64,000 bases of DNA. It comes from Eretmocerus hayati. Its lineage: Eukaryota; Arthropoda; Insecta; Hymenoptera; Aphelinidae. Where the stretch lies: contig CM056742.1 in assembly GCA_029851415.1 (NCBI GenBank), positions 96,826,976-96,890,975 on the forward strand. Reading direction: 5' to 3'. The position numbers and the translations under genes are program-made. The notes under the pieces were generated by a model. That model worked only from the letters and a program-made list of their open reading frames with translations, was not told the DNA's origin and did no database searches. Below are positions 1 through 10,930 of this stretch, in pieces. How positions within the stretch are numbered: the stretch's first letter is position 1; the number at the start of each line of letters is the position of its first letter.

Positions 1-419
1 GGATCACCGCTGAAGCTGGGCAAGTCGAGCTTTGGCAACTGCAGAAACTGCACGACCTCGTGAGCAGTGGACGACGCGGCTGCGGGCGCACTGGAGGTTC
101 CGGCCGTAATATTCACCGTCAGCTTATCGATGAATTCCTGAATTTGTGACGCCGCATCTAAGTATGCAGTCTCAGTCATGCCGAACACATCATCTGTGGT
201 GTAGACGTGAGAGGCAGCTTCTTTGCAGCGAGCAATGGAACGATCTATAGTATAGAAATTTTTCCAATAAGACTCTACTAATTCCAAGCGACGCACATAA
301 TCTGCTCGAGTTGGTTTTCGCTCAGATTCTTTCTCTTGTTTGAGAGTATTCTCAATAAAATGAGTGATGCGTGATGACTGGCTATTTGCATCCAGAATAA
401 GCTCTTCAAATTTAACCAT
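1..419 (-). CDS. BEL/Pao retrotransposon Gag, N-terminal part
   Basis: The minus strand is open from an ATG at 417-419 to the window edge, giving 139 codons without a stop. The N-terminal ~75 residues are charged and helical, followed by an Ala/Ser/Thr-rich stretch. The last visible residues read LPKLDLPSFSGD, the signature that opens the DUF1759 region of BEL/Pao Gag proteins, which form the retrotransposon capsid. The first in-frame ATG was taken as the start; no upstream in-frame alternative was examined in detail. The rest of gag and pol would lie beyond the left edge, so the element's LTR should lie to the right of 419. Family identity is from recognition of the motif; whether the element is intact cannot be judged. 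Confidence 0.8.
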   Translation of the reverse strand, partial: MVKFEELILDANSQSSRITHFIENTLKQEKESERKPTRADYVRRLELVESYWKNFYTIDRSIARCKEAASHVYTTDDVFGMTETAYLDAASQIQEFIDKLTVNITAGTSSAPAAASSTAHEVVQFLQLPKLDLPSFSGD

Positions 420-1272
420 TTTGGTTGTCTAAGAAAACTAATCACGATCAAAGAGAAATCAATTCAAGTCTAAATTGAATTTGTGTGGAATACGCCATAT
501 ATCGCGTTCTAGCAGGCTCCGATTTATTCCTAAAGCTGGGGAATCAATCTGTCGAGAGGCGACTAGATATGAGCCTTGAAAGTACGAAGACTGACGTACT
601 AAATGAAGATTGAACACTCTCGTGTTTGTAAAACACAGTAAGCTACCGATAAGTGATGTGTCACGTGAGCATGGAAAGCTCCATATACTTTCACTTCTGT
701 AAGAGAAGTGCGTACACGCGCGCGCTTCCTAACTCGAGAACCGCGTGGTCAAGCTGACCTTGCGCGAGAAATATGCACGGTGATGTCACGTGACGATATG
801 TTTTTTGAGGGAACGAAAGTTCTCGTAGCTCAAGATAATGCCCTATATTTGAGCTCAACAAGATGAATGTTCAATACAGGTTAGCACAAGGAATACTGTA
901 CGGAACGATACAACGTTACCCAATGTTGAGTTTTGCCGTAGAAGAATGCAGCAGCACTACCTCAGCAAGCAAAGAGAATGAGAGCCACGTGGAGAGAAGA
1001 TGCTCCAATTTAGCCGGCTTGCCCAAGATGGCGGCGAATCGTTGCGACTCGAGGAAAAATAACGAGGCGTCGCGTTCTTCTCCTCTTGCTCCGACGGCCA
1101 CGTGCTCTCCAAGCTCGGCTGTAAGTGCACCTCGATGCTCACTGCCAATATCGACGATTTGATCGTCGACGCTTCTTCAATTTCTGCGATGCAAGCCTCG
1201 CTTATTTTTAACGAAGAAGATGATCGCTGCTACTTGCTGCCACTCGTGCCGCTTCCCTCACGGCAAGCACGC
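420..1272. other. Leader and probable LTR of the BEL/Pao element, then unassigned DNA
   Basis: This lies upstream of the minus-strand BEL gag and should hold its primer-binding site and 5' LTR. I could not fix LTR ends, because no partner LTR is in the window and no clear tRNA-complementary site stands out. A CACGTGAC motif recurs at about 663-670 and 786-793. The short open frames between 863 and 1162 overlap on both strands and have no recognisable motif, so I do not call a gene. Confidence 0.4.
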
Positions 1273-1275
1273 TAA

Positions 1276-2127
1276 GGCCGAGTTTACATAGACGCGCTCA
1301 CTCGGGGCGCGCGCGCTCTCTCTGCTTGCACTCTCCACCCAAACACCGGGGTAGGTGCCAGAAATGGGATTTGAACATCTTTTGACGAGTGTTCTCTTTC
1401 AATCGGAATACCAGAACGGGTTTGTGCGACGAGAAACGGCCAGTCTATTGCGTAAATCGACCAAAAAATTAATTTGCATCGAATAGAGATCGAAAAATGA
1501 GAGGCGTGATTGTGTCTCATATGAGCATCCCCTAACTTTTCATCGGGTCTCCAACTTGCAAACTATTCAGCAATATTCAGCATCATCTTGGTTATACATT
1601 GGTACTTATTCCAGAAGCTGAATAATGAGGTAAAGTGTATGAAATTCTGATTGAAAACACCCGAGATGGCCCGAATTGACGGAGGAGTGACTCTTGTAAC
1701 ACAAATTTGATCTTTGGTGTACATGGAGTAGCTCGATTCTTCTCAGCCGGAATTCCGCACACCTTTGCTTATTTCACAGTTTCTGGAGAAAGTCTTAATG
1801 CAACCCCAGAATAATGTTGAAGAATGTTGAATAAGCCGTGAGTTAGGAACCTGAGAAGTTGGGGGTGGTGATATAAGGCACATTGATCGACATCCAAGTC
1901 CCTCACTTTTCGATCTCTATTAGATGCAAATCTATTTTTTGTTCAATTTATGCGATTAACTGCCCGTTATTTATCTCACGAACCCGTGCGGATACTCCGA
2001 TCAAGAGGGGACACTCGTCAAAAGATTTTCAGATCTTATTTTCGGTACCTACTCTGGGGTTTGGGTGGAAAGTGCAAGCGGAGAGAGAGCGCGCGCCCCG
2101 AGTGAGCGCGTCTATGTAGACTCGGCC
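1276..2127. mobile_element. Foldback MITE, PIF/Harbinger-like
   Basis: Two arms of about 245 bp (about 1276-1520 and 1883-2127) are inverted copies of each other around a ~360-bp spacer. The outer ends read GGCCGAGT and its complement, and TAA flanks both sides (1273-1275 and 2128-2130), fitting the 3-bp TWA target duplication of PIF/Harbinger elements. No transposase is encoded. Arm divergence (roughly one difference every 6-8 bases) points to an old copy. Superfamily assignment is an inference from the TSD and terminal bases. Confidence 0.7.
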
Positions 2128-2130
2128 TAA

Positions 2131-4450
2131 AAGTCTTCCGCACCGTCAGACGCACGCACCAATGCACTGCATATAAAGTCACTGCACTCCCGTTCAATCC
2201 GGCTCGAAGGACCAATGTTTCCGATAAAGCTATCGGCTCGAAGTGAGCGCTGGGAACGGGGAGCATGTGCAGAAATAATCACTCGCGCAAGTCAAATTAT
2301 GTACACTTTAATTGACTCAAGAAAAACTATTGATACACTGGCGGGTCGGCGAGGACGGAAGCCGTGGCTTGCTGAAGACGCGATGGAAAAAAACGGAGCA
2401 CTTTAGCACGTGGAGAAATATGATATACCGCTCGTACACGCTTAGAAGTGAAGCGGACGACGGCTGCAGCGAGAGAGAGAGCGGCAGACACGAGACTCGA
2501 AGCTGAACGCGAGCGAGCTGAGTTGAGCGTGGTGGGGGGAGAGAGACTGAAGCGAAGGAAGAATGCGTCTCTCCGAGAGCGCTTGAACGCAGGAATTTAA
2601 AGAAAACTCAAACAATCACAAAAAGGATATAACCGCACTGTTTTGAGTTGTAATTGTCGATCGGTATTTCTATGAGGAGCTGAGGAGAAATATTTGAATC
2701 CGGATGGTAAGCTAAATAAGCCTCTAAATGTGACGGTATCGCGATTTTCTTAATTTTTACATAGTATACGGCTGAAATATGAACAAATTAACACCACAGT
2801 GTATTCTAGAAATTGAAATGAGACTCATAGCTCTTGACTCGATTTTGGAAATTTACATCGAATTTCGGAGAAATCGATGATGAAATTCATCTTAAAGTCA
2901 AGTCAGGCAAAATATAATCCGTATCAATCGTCTAGACAATGTTTCGAATCGAATCTATTCGATCGAAGTTGATTCACGGATGTTTTAAGTGTGAAATTAC
3001 GTACATGTCGTTTTGAACCAGATACCTCGGCTTGAAAGAGAGTGGCACCACTTTTTCCACATGTTTTCAAGGTCTAAGAATCACATGAAACCTATTTCAA
3101 ACGTGTGCGATGAGAGAATTTTTTTTATTCCAGAGGGTCAATAGTTGAAAGTTCCATGGATACCCTCATATACCAAATGCGAACTCGATTAGGAACCATG
3201 CAACAGTAGTTTTCAGGAAACGAGTGGTTCCCGGCCGGAAACATTAGCTATTATTATTGGGTCTTGTAGAGGACATACAAGTAAACAGGTTGACCCACTA
3301 GGAACATTGCTTTTTTGCATTGTTGTTGCTTTTTCCAATATTCAAAATCTCGAAATTCGCGCTTCTCTAACTTAGGAGTGCTCGTAGCTCGTAAACAATG
3401 GCTCATAGAGGAAGATAATGATACTAACTATGCTCAAAATGTCCCAAATCGCTTTTATACAATTCGCGATAGCGGTAATTTTGCCTGGATTATCAGGCAT
3501 GCGTGGGCAGAGCATTGAACAGTGAGACCGAAAGGCAGGGCTTTGGGACTCGACTGTAGCTGGATGCACAGGCCACCGCCGTGGTGAGGGAAGCCGTTCC
3601 GCAGCTATATGCTTAAGAAGTGCGGGAGGTGGAGTCCGCCACGCATCATTTTTTTGTTTCTTCTCGTTGACGTACCTCAGACACTATTGATCTGATTTTG
3701 GTCAGTCTTAGCTCGTTTTGAAAGTACTTTCTCAAAAAATACGACGCACCCAACAAAATAACGAAAGCTTTCCTGCATTTCTAGTAATCAACCGTCAATT
3801 ACAGTAAAAACAGCATTTTTACAACTTTAATGCCGATGAATTCGGAAACTCGACGTGATAGAGCAATTCTGCGAACGGATTCGGATTAAGCAGATAAAAA
3901 TTCATAAGAATCCGTTCCTAGAACTCATGTTACACGAAAAAAGTCAAAATATGTTGAGCAGCTTAATTGATTCAAATTCGATCCGTTTCAAGAGTTACGT
4001 TCTGAAACCTCTCTCAATTCATCGTAATCGGAACGTCATTTTTCAATACTTCTCTGCAATTCCGACAGTCTTATATCTGAATCAAATCGGAGATTTCTCA
4101 CTTCGTTCTTGATTGTCTGGATTCCATACTTCAAGGATCTCTCCACAGAGAATATTCCTTGTTTTGTTCCAGCAATCTAGGTCTTTTGCGAAAAAAGCAT
4201 TTGATCTACTTTTCTCTGAATGTTGGTCATCTTGTGATCTGAAGGTGTGTGAGAACCATAATAACCGAGTCCCTCTCCAGCACCGCTTCCGAATATGTCA
4301 ACGTTCATCGTTGTACTGAGACGAGTTCATCTCAAGACACCCATTTATACGGGCTTGTAATTGCTCTGTTCACTCCTCTTTTTTCCTTCTTCCAAAAGTA
4401 TGAAGGGGTTGAATGAAGAGTCTTCGTGCTCATTCTGTGAAAGAATTTCT
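2131..4450. other. No gene seen; low-complexity and unassigned DNA
   Basis: A TATAAA-like box (about 2171) lies ~40 bp before an ATG at 2215, but the following frame is short and has no recognisable motif. A CGAG/GAGA-rich stretch occurs at 2455-2570. From 2600 to 4450 I see AT-rich sequence with no open frame above ~85 codons that looks coding, no terminal repeats and no RNA gene. Confidence 0.4.
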
Positions 4451-5034
4451 TCATTTCTGTTGTGTTTTTCCTTTCAGATTATTACATGTTAAGGTGATAT
4501 GAGCTAAATAGTATACGTTTTTCAAAGCACATGCATATCTTTCGTTATCGTGGAACATACACGGATCATACCTATAGTCCGCATTCTCATGATAGAACTC
4601 AGGGATATCAAACATTTCGTGAGTATCGAGCAAATTAACGTTCTTGAATCTTCCAGCAAGATTAGCAGTTAGCTGAGTCAACCAAACTTATTTCTCGGAA
4701 CCATTGACAAGGATGATAACAGTGTTACCAACGTCACATTTCCTCACAAGATAATCCTCGGAGCGCTCTTCTACATTATTGTAAGGAGTTGTTCCCTGAT
4801 TCTAGAGTAGCCCGTGATGGTATTTGATCATCCATTTGACTTTCCGCTGATCCATCTTGGATAAGTCTCGCATATCATACGGAGGTAGGAGTAACCATCG
4901 GTCAAGTCTAGTTTCTGCAAAATTCATGATGGCAGCTCCCTTGACAACGAATCTATCATCAGTTTTGAAACCTTGAAGATCGATGTGTAGAATTTTCGGT
5001 AGCTCCTCCGAATCTGATCTTACCCTCCCTCCCT
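4451..5034 (-). pseudogene. Unnamed Polinton-associated gene, broken by stops
   Basis: One minus-strand frame reads from about 5034 to a stop at 4451-4453, interrupted by two in-frame stops (near 4802 and 4691). The translated blocks are protein-like, with GFKTDDRFVVKG, then PPYDMRDL, HHGLL, then PYNNVEE, VILVNGSEK and CALKNVYYLAH. This order resembles an uncharacterised protein that recurs in insect genomes with layout GFK..FVVKE / HHGLxW..G..PY / VKGxEK..WL / CALxNV. I recall it from experience and cannot cite it. It lies directly downstream of the capsid-like fragment on the same strand, consistent with one transposon transcription unit. No start codon is visible at the 5' end. Function unknown. 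Confidence 0.55.
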
Positions 5035-5077
5035 ACGGCTCAACAAACTGTCGGATCGGTGCTTCACATGATGGAAC

Positions 5078-5512
5078 CTATCGTTGAAAATGATCATCAC
5101 ATAACTCTATGAACGATTTCTGCAATGGGTTGGAGTCTATGTACTTATCGTGGAACATGAGACAGTAAGCATATGTGTTGGCAGGTATATTTTCCTGCGT
5201 CTCAAATTCCAGTCTAACGTCAAATGTTCCACTTTTTATAACTTCGTCTTGTCGACTACAATCGACGGAGATCATCATGGAGTCATAATTATAGTATGAT
5301 GAAAATGAGGACACAGATTCATCTTTCAACGATTCCGAATACAGAGTCATATTTCGGCCTTTCTTCCTAACAGAAAGTGAAATTGAATCTCGAGACCAAG
5401 TCCAATCATCTCCAACTTTTTTGAGAGTGTTCCTGGGCATGTTTCGAAAGATATCTGATAGGAGGTGGTTCGATTCATGTTCCACGGTTCTATGGACACG
5501 GAAAGCTTCCAT
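5078..5512 (-). pseudogene. Polinton/Maverick major capsid protein, C-terminal fragment
   Basis: A 144-codon minus-strand frame. The last ~45 residues (DVRLEFETQENIPANTYAYC followed by a FHDKYI segment) match the pattern I associate with the C-terminal beta-strands of Polinton/adintovirus double-jelly-roll capsid protein, where a D/N-I-R-I-E-F-E segment is followed by ENIPANTTAYCL and IHDR. Known capsids are several hundred residues, so this is only the C-terminal piece; the N-terminal part is missing, with a 29-bp minisatellite (5660-5945) and the 3.5-kb inverted-repeat element lying immediately upstream. Neighbouring protease, pX-like and ATPase relics support a Polinton origin. Identity is moderately supported; a profile search would settle it. 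Confidence 0.55.
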
Positions 5513-5659
5513 CAGTCTTGTGAAAATGACGAGAAATTTTTTCCACTAGGGAAGAGTGAAAACACTCAATTTGGAGGTAAAACAACATGTTTTCATCGTT
5601 ATATTAGGTGGAAAAGCGTTTCCAGGCTCTGGAGAATTTTTATGAAATTTTTTCTAAGT

Positions 5660-5945
5660 AATTAGGCCCTTTTTCCAGATCCACCCTCACTTACGCCCTG
5701 TTACAGAGTATTTACGCCCTTTTGAATCTTTTCAGTCAGGTACTTGAGCCCTTTTTCCAAATCCTCTTGGGCTGAGCAAAAAATTGAGCCCTGTTTTTGA
5801 AATTTCATCACAGCAGTTACGCCTTTTGACATCTCATCATAGCAGTCACGCCCTTTTAATATTCTATCATTGCTTCCACGCCCTTTTATCGTGCAGATGA
5901 AAGGGCGTAATGGCAGTTACGCCCTTCTATCTGCGAGACGGTTTT
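5660..5945. repeat. Degenerate minisatellite with ACGCCCTTT core
   Basis: The motif TTACGCCCTTTT or a close variant recurs at least eight times, about every 29-34 bp in the best part (5817-5917, spacer close to CATCTCATCATAGCAG). One unit appears inverted (AAAGGGCGTAA near 5899). No coding frame crosses it. Confidence 0.7.
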
Positions 5946-6005
5946 TAGGGTCTAACAAGAAACGGATTCCGGGGGGGGGGGCGGTAGATCATGGTATAGG
6001 GTTCA

Positions 6006-9000
6006 TACCCTAGTGAACACCCTCCCCCCCGCCATAAAATGGAACACTCCAGGGGCGTGGAAAAGATTACAACAACAAAATAGTCAAAATTTTTAGATTT
6101 TTCCCCATTATTTTGCATCCCGGGGAGTTGTTGTAATATTTGGACTGTTCTTTATGGTACCATGTTGTAGGCGATGGAATTCTCTGAATTTGAAGGAAAT
6201 ATCATGTGTCAAACTTTTGCTTAACTTGAGATAATTAAGAACAAAGCCAAAATATGTTGAAAATTTCCTTCATTTCTCATTTCAAGGAAAGCGAATGGAT
6301 TGATGTGTACTTGCTAAAAAATGTAGCCCTCGCGGAGTTCTATATGTGACAAAAATCAGAGCAATCGGTCGATAAACATTGACGCTATTTCAATTGTTCA
6401 TCCCGAATAGTTGTTCGGGATGAACAATTATTGCAATAGCCGTAAAAATTTTCCAAGTGCACTAAAGTTGTCGCAAAAAATCAGAGAGCTTCCTAGAGCC
6501 TTCAACTACGATATGCGATCATTAAACTGGTCTATTTGTTACAACAATGACGCTCTGAGGCAAATTGTTCATAAAAATTGGAATTTCTTGATTTTATTTC
6601 GCTCACGATTCCGCGAGTAATGGGTATATGGGGAAATTTGTCTTTGGATCTTGTAATACTAATTTCGCTCTAAATCTTAGAAGAAAAAAGTTGCTCTACT
6701 TTGAATGGAGATACCGATTTTTTTTCAAAATCGATATTCAATAAACAATTGAATATTAAGGGCCGAACTTCTCGAGAAATGGTTGAAAAATGTTTAGAGT
6801 TTCATAAAAAGGATGTCTGGTTCACATACGTTGACTTGTGTCCTCGTCCCAGCAGGTGAAAGTTGATGTCTCCTTTAGCTGGCTCAAAAAAAGCTGAAAG
6901 GCCGAGGAGTGGGGGTACTTCCGCGACAGCGTGGTGAGCCGCGCAGAAACTGGGTTGCGCTCTTCAAATTCGAGCGCTCGGAATTTTTGACGGTATCTCG
7001 GGTCCTTCTGGACCATTTTCGATCATTTTTTTCAACTTGGGATAGCTTTTCGGGGAAAAAAACACAATGACGTATATTTGACATCAATTAGCATGGCCAT
7101 TCTCTATGTACATAGGGTATAGTCCAGGCGCTGGCTGGTCTGAGTAGAAAATTCTCATTCCAGGAGGTTTGAAGGTGTATACCCATGTATTTTGATGCGC
7201 TAAATCGATTTTACGAGGTTGCCTGCCCGAAAACCTCAACGTTAGTTCGTTATCAATACTTATCAGTGCAAAATAAAGGTTTTTAGTAAGAAACTCGGGT
7301 AATATGCATTTTCATGGGAAATTAGTAGATACCAGAGTTGTACAACGTGAAATATCCCACAAAAAGTTCCTCACGAATTTCCCGAAAAACCCAAGCCTGT
7401 GGCGGGAAATGCGCGAAAACCATTTCGCGCGTTCAGAATGGGCTTTTTATGGGGGCAGCCGATGCAGCGCTACTAAATTCGCTGCCATTTTGACAGATGT
7501 CAATTTAAGGCTTGGCGACCAAGTGCATTCGAAGAGGATCGACCGTATCTCGCTAAGAAAGCAGTCCGTTGAGAAGAGTCTGAAAACGCTATTTTGCATT
7601 AAAACGGCACGCGCGTGGCGCTCCGAATCTGCATTATGCCTCTTTTCCTCACTTCACACTAAAAAATCTTCGTACCCAGCGAGATACGAACCATACCATT
7701 TTGAAGGCAATTTCACCCTGTTCGAGATGCACTAGGTCGCCTAGTCGTAAATTTTGGCAGCTAGTTTAGTAGCGTTGCATCGGCTGCCTTATATAAGCCC
7801 ATGTTGAACGCGCAGGATGGTTTTCGCACATTTTCCGCCACAGGCTTGGGTTTTCCAAGAAATTCGTGAGGATCTTTTTCGTGGGATATTTTACGTTGTG
7901 CAACTCTGGTTTCCACAAAGGAGCTGTTGCAAATAAGGCCAAATCTGCTCCAGAGAATTGGGACTCCAGGTTGCACTGAAATGCGTGTTTTGGGTGTCTG
8001 AATATGCATATGAATTTTTTCCGCGTCAAACCAAAGCGTCTCCCAGTAGTGGGCAAAAAGGTGTCCCATTTAAAATACACGTGGAACGCACTTTCTAGCG
8101 TCCCTCTCAAAATTGGCCCAATGGACTATAACGGCTCCAATGAGGATTTGTTCTTGAACAGAAAATACAACTTTTAGGGGTTTTTTCATGGACGGGAAAT
8201 GATGTGCTGGTACCGAAAAACCACTTGAGAGATGGAAAATGCGGATCTTTCACGCTAAAACCGGGGAATACTCGAACGGAGTGGGATTAATCGAAAAGTT
8301 GCAGAGGACCAAAGTTGTAGATTATGTTCTAAGCTTCCATTTGGCATCGGTTTTTTATGCATGTATTGGTTGGGGGTTCCCAAAAAACGACCAAAAGTCG
8401 TAAAAAACCATATTTATTGGATTTCTTGGCGATCTCGGGGTGAAAATGGACTGACAAACTATCATATCTTGTAGATCTCATCAAAATACACATTTTTGGT
8501 TCCCATAATTTTTTCGAAAAAACGCACCAGATTCGAGTTTATAGCGAAAAAGTGCCGAAAATAGGCACTCTCCAACATTCTCACGCAAAATATTCGAAAA
8601 ACGCAAATGGAAACCCTATATAATAATTGCGTGAAAAGTTGCCCTTTTTTGTGTACTTTAAAATGAGAAAAAGATTCATAGCGTTCCGATGTTCCTTCTT
8701 CGAGGAATATGCATTTTTATGCCAGATAACAAGTTTGAGTGGATAAATTCATGGTTCCAGCATGCTATATGCAATTCTACGTCAATGAGTAATACAACTA
8801 CATCAATCGGACATGCAAAATCACCAATTTTCATCCACGATCATCACTCGGAGCTATATAAGGTTATGATAAGGATCGAATCTTTGAACACCAGGATTGT
8901 TGTCTTTCTCAAAACTTTTTCCAACTATGAGAATATTGTAGTGTACGAGACTACGAAAATAACCATTCATGAGAACTCATACTCTATGGCTTGGATTGAT

Positions 9001-9520
9001 ATCACAAGTTGATAATGATCGCATATCGTAGTTGAAGGTTCCAGGAAGCTCACTGATTTTTCGCGACAACTTTAGAGCACTTGGAAAATTTTTACAGCTA
9101 TTGCAAAAAAAAAAAAATATTTGGGATAAACAATTGAAATAGCGTCAATGTTTATTGACCGATTGCTCTGTTTTTTTTTACATATAGAACTCCGTGAAGG
9201 CTACATTTCCAGCAAGTACACATCAATCCATTGCCTTCCCTTGAAATGAAAGATAGAGGAACTTTTCGACATATTCTGGCTTTGCTGCTAATTATCTCGA
9301 GTGAGGTAAAAGTTGTTTGACACGTGGTATTTTTTTTCAAATTTAGAGAACTCCATTACCTACAACATGGTACCAGAAGGAACAATCCAAATATTACAAC
9401 TCCCCGGGATGCAGAATAATGGAAAAAAATACGAAATTTTTCACTGTTTTATTGTTGTAATTTTTCCACACCCCTGGAGTTGTTCCGTTTTATGGGGGCG
9501 GGGGGGTGTTCACTACGGTA
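6006..9520. mobile_element. 3.5-kb element with ~0.5-kb terminal inverted repeats
   Basis: The left arm (about 6006-6540) and right arm (about 9000-9520) are inverted copies, including a TAGTGAACACCCTCC-like terminus, a run of C/G, the phrase around CATCCCGGGGAGTTG, and TCAATGTTTATCGACCGATTG near 6370/9150. The arms differ by many substitutions and homopolymer changes. No target duplication is evident. The interior shows no recognisable transposase. AGT...ACT ends and long TIRs would suit a Polinton-derived nonautonomous element, but DNA transposons of other families cannot be excluded. It lies between Polinton capsid and protease relics. Confidence 0.65.
7290..7925. repeat. Inner inverted repeat inside the 3.5-kb element
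   Basis: About 7290-7490 and 7750-7925 are inverted copies (for example TGGCGGGAAATG / CATTTTCCGCCA and GCAGCCGATGCAGCG / CGTTGCATCGGCTGC), separated by ~260 bp. Open frames here on both strands (7304-7735 plus, 7761-8110 minus) are mirror translations of the two arms, not genes. Confidence 0.65.
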
Positions 9521-9856
9521 TCCCGCACCCGAAAGAGAATGAAGCCATCCTATAGCAGTCATGCGCAGTTCGGAGTATAGAATTACTGGTCTAAGCTTCA
9601 AGGTACAGGAAACTTTAGCAAGGTAGAAGATACAGAAGATCATTCGCGTTGATACGATTCCTGATTTCATCGTTGGGTGAGATAGTAATGAGATTATAAG
9701 GAGCATACGATCTCACATTTTTCTATTGGTGCTTCGAGGACTCGTTCTACATCGGAAACGGTTACTGATCGAAACATAACTGTCACATCTCCTCGAATAA
9801 CATCCTTTATATATTCTATTATCGATATCCTCACGTTGTTATCCCCCCTCCAAGAG
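9521..9856 (-). pseudogene. Coding-like fragment downstream of the protease relic
   Basis: On the minus strand about 9850-9700 reads as an uninterrupted, protein-like stretch (including EYIKDVIRGDVTV and VSDVERVLEAP), and another frame takes over at about 9700-9620 (YAPYNLITISPNDEIRNR). I do not recognise the protein. Its position after the protease and before the inserted element suggests another Polinton structural gene, but this is inference only. Confidence 0.3.
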
Positions 9857-10205
9857 TCACACTACGTAGAAATCCAATACACAGTTGTTCTGATTATAAT
9901 TCTGATGTGATGAACGATTGTATCCGATGCGACCTTTTGGTCCGGGATATTGTACTACTTTCAGTGGAGTTCGAATATTCCCGAATGAATCGTACCAATG
10001 AACAATATTTCCACGTTTATACTTAGCACACCAGTGCGTACCCTTATCACTCAGATTTATTATCATCGATTCGTTTGTTTCTGGTCTACCGAGTTGACGT
10101 AATTGAGTTAACAGGAACACTCTTCGGAAAAATGGAATATTCCGCGCGGTATTCAATAATTCTCCACCAAGTGTCGCTCCGTTGTCTTTCAGTTTTTTTA
10201 TTTCC
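9857..10205 (-). pseudogene. Adenain-like (Polinton) cysteine protease
   Basis: The minus-strand frame holds the hallmark order of adenovirus-type maturation proteases used by Polintons to process capsid precursors: FFRRVF, then GTHW with the catalytic His, YDSFG with the catalytic Asp/Asn position, and a Q....NNC segment carrying the catalytic Cys. The frame ends soon after the Cys (stop at 9857), where the family normally continues about 30 residues, so the C-terminus is frameshifted. No ATG lies at the 5' end; open sequence extends upstream to about 10205. It sits just downstream of the pX-like gene on the same strand. Confidence 0.7.
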
Positions 10206-10279
10206 TACCTGTTCTAGATTCACGATTACGTTGACATTGCCTCTTCTTCAACGATCCTCCACGCTTCTTCTATGCAGGA

Positions 10280-10723
10280 CTATGTACCGTATGGTTTCAG
10301 GAAGCGCCCCTTCCCCTCCATCGCCTTGTTATGACGGATCGCCTCGTCCAATTTCTTACGATTATTTTTTATCTCATGAATACTTTCTGCAACATTGGTC
10401 ACACCCCCAGCTGAAGATGCAAGAGTTCCGAGGGCTGATGAGGTAGGCACAAGTGCTGGGAGGAATCCACCACGCTTAGCCAACACCAATTCTCGGAACT
10501 TGGTGGTGACTCTTCTTCCTTCATCTTCCTGTCTTCTTCCCCCCCTCCTCCTAGATTGCGAACCCATACCAAGCTCACGTTTCGTTTTCATAGCAGCTAC
10601 AACTCCAAATGCTGCGATTTTTTCCAATAATCGAGCTGTTTTGTTCTCCGAACGTTCACTTGCCTCCTGTTGTGAGGCTGGATCAGCAGTATGACGCTGA
10701 TCCAATTTCTTCCAGACCCACAA
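10280..10723 (-). pseudogene. Polinton pX-like small structural protein
   Basis: The 147-codon minus-strand frame ends with AKRGGFLPALVPTSSALGTL, then a glycine/alanine hydrophobic segment, a lysine-rich helix and MEGKGRFLKPYGT. A GGFLPALxPxLxALGSLA block plus a C-terminal GKGLYLKPY motif is what I associate with the adenovirus pX/pVI-like protein of Polintons and adintoviruses. The N-terminal ~80 residues are basic (RRRGGRRQEDEGRR). No ATG begins the frame, so the 5' end is damaged or starts elsewhere. Together with the protease and ATPase it makes the Polinton call firm. Confidence 0.65.
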
Positions 10724-10930
10724 AATTGGTAACCAGGAAGATGGAGCTCGAACGGGAGACGGTTAATCGCACGGTTTAGTAAGCCTCGTTCTCGTCGAGT
10801 GCGATTAATTCGGACATTATTCACTCGATGTGAGTGATACGAATACTCACAGATTACTGATCAGATCTTCATTGATGAGTGTATGTATAACTTATCATCT
10901 TAGTTTCCCTGTCATCGTCGGGCAGACACC

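Noticed and set aside
5660..5945. CRISPR-like array
   Set aside because: Units are degenerate and spacers share sequence with one another; the context is eukaryotic transposon DNA.
7304..8110. Two opposing protein-coding genes
   Set aside because: The frames are mirror translations of the arms of an inverted repeat, share DNA-level similarity and have no motif.
8689..9012. 107-codon plus-strand gene
   Set aside because: It overlaps the right arm of the 3.5-kb inverted-repeat element, has no recognised motif and no homologous frame in the other arm.
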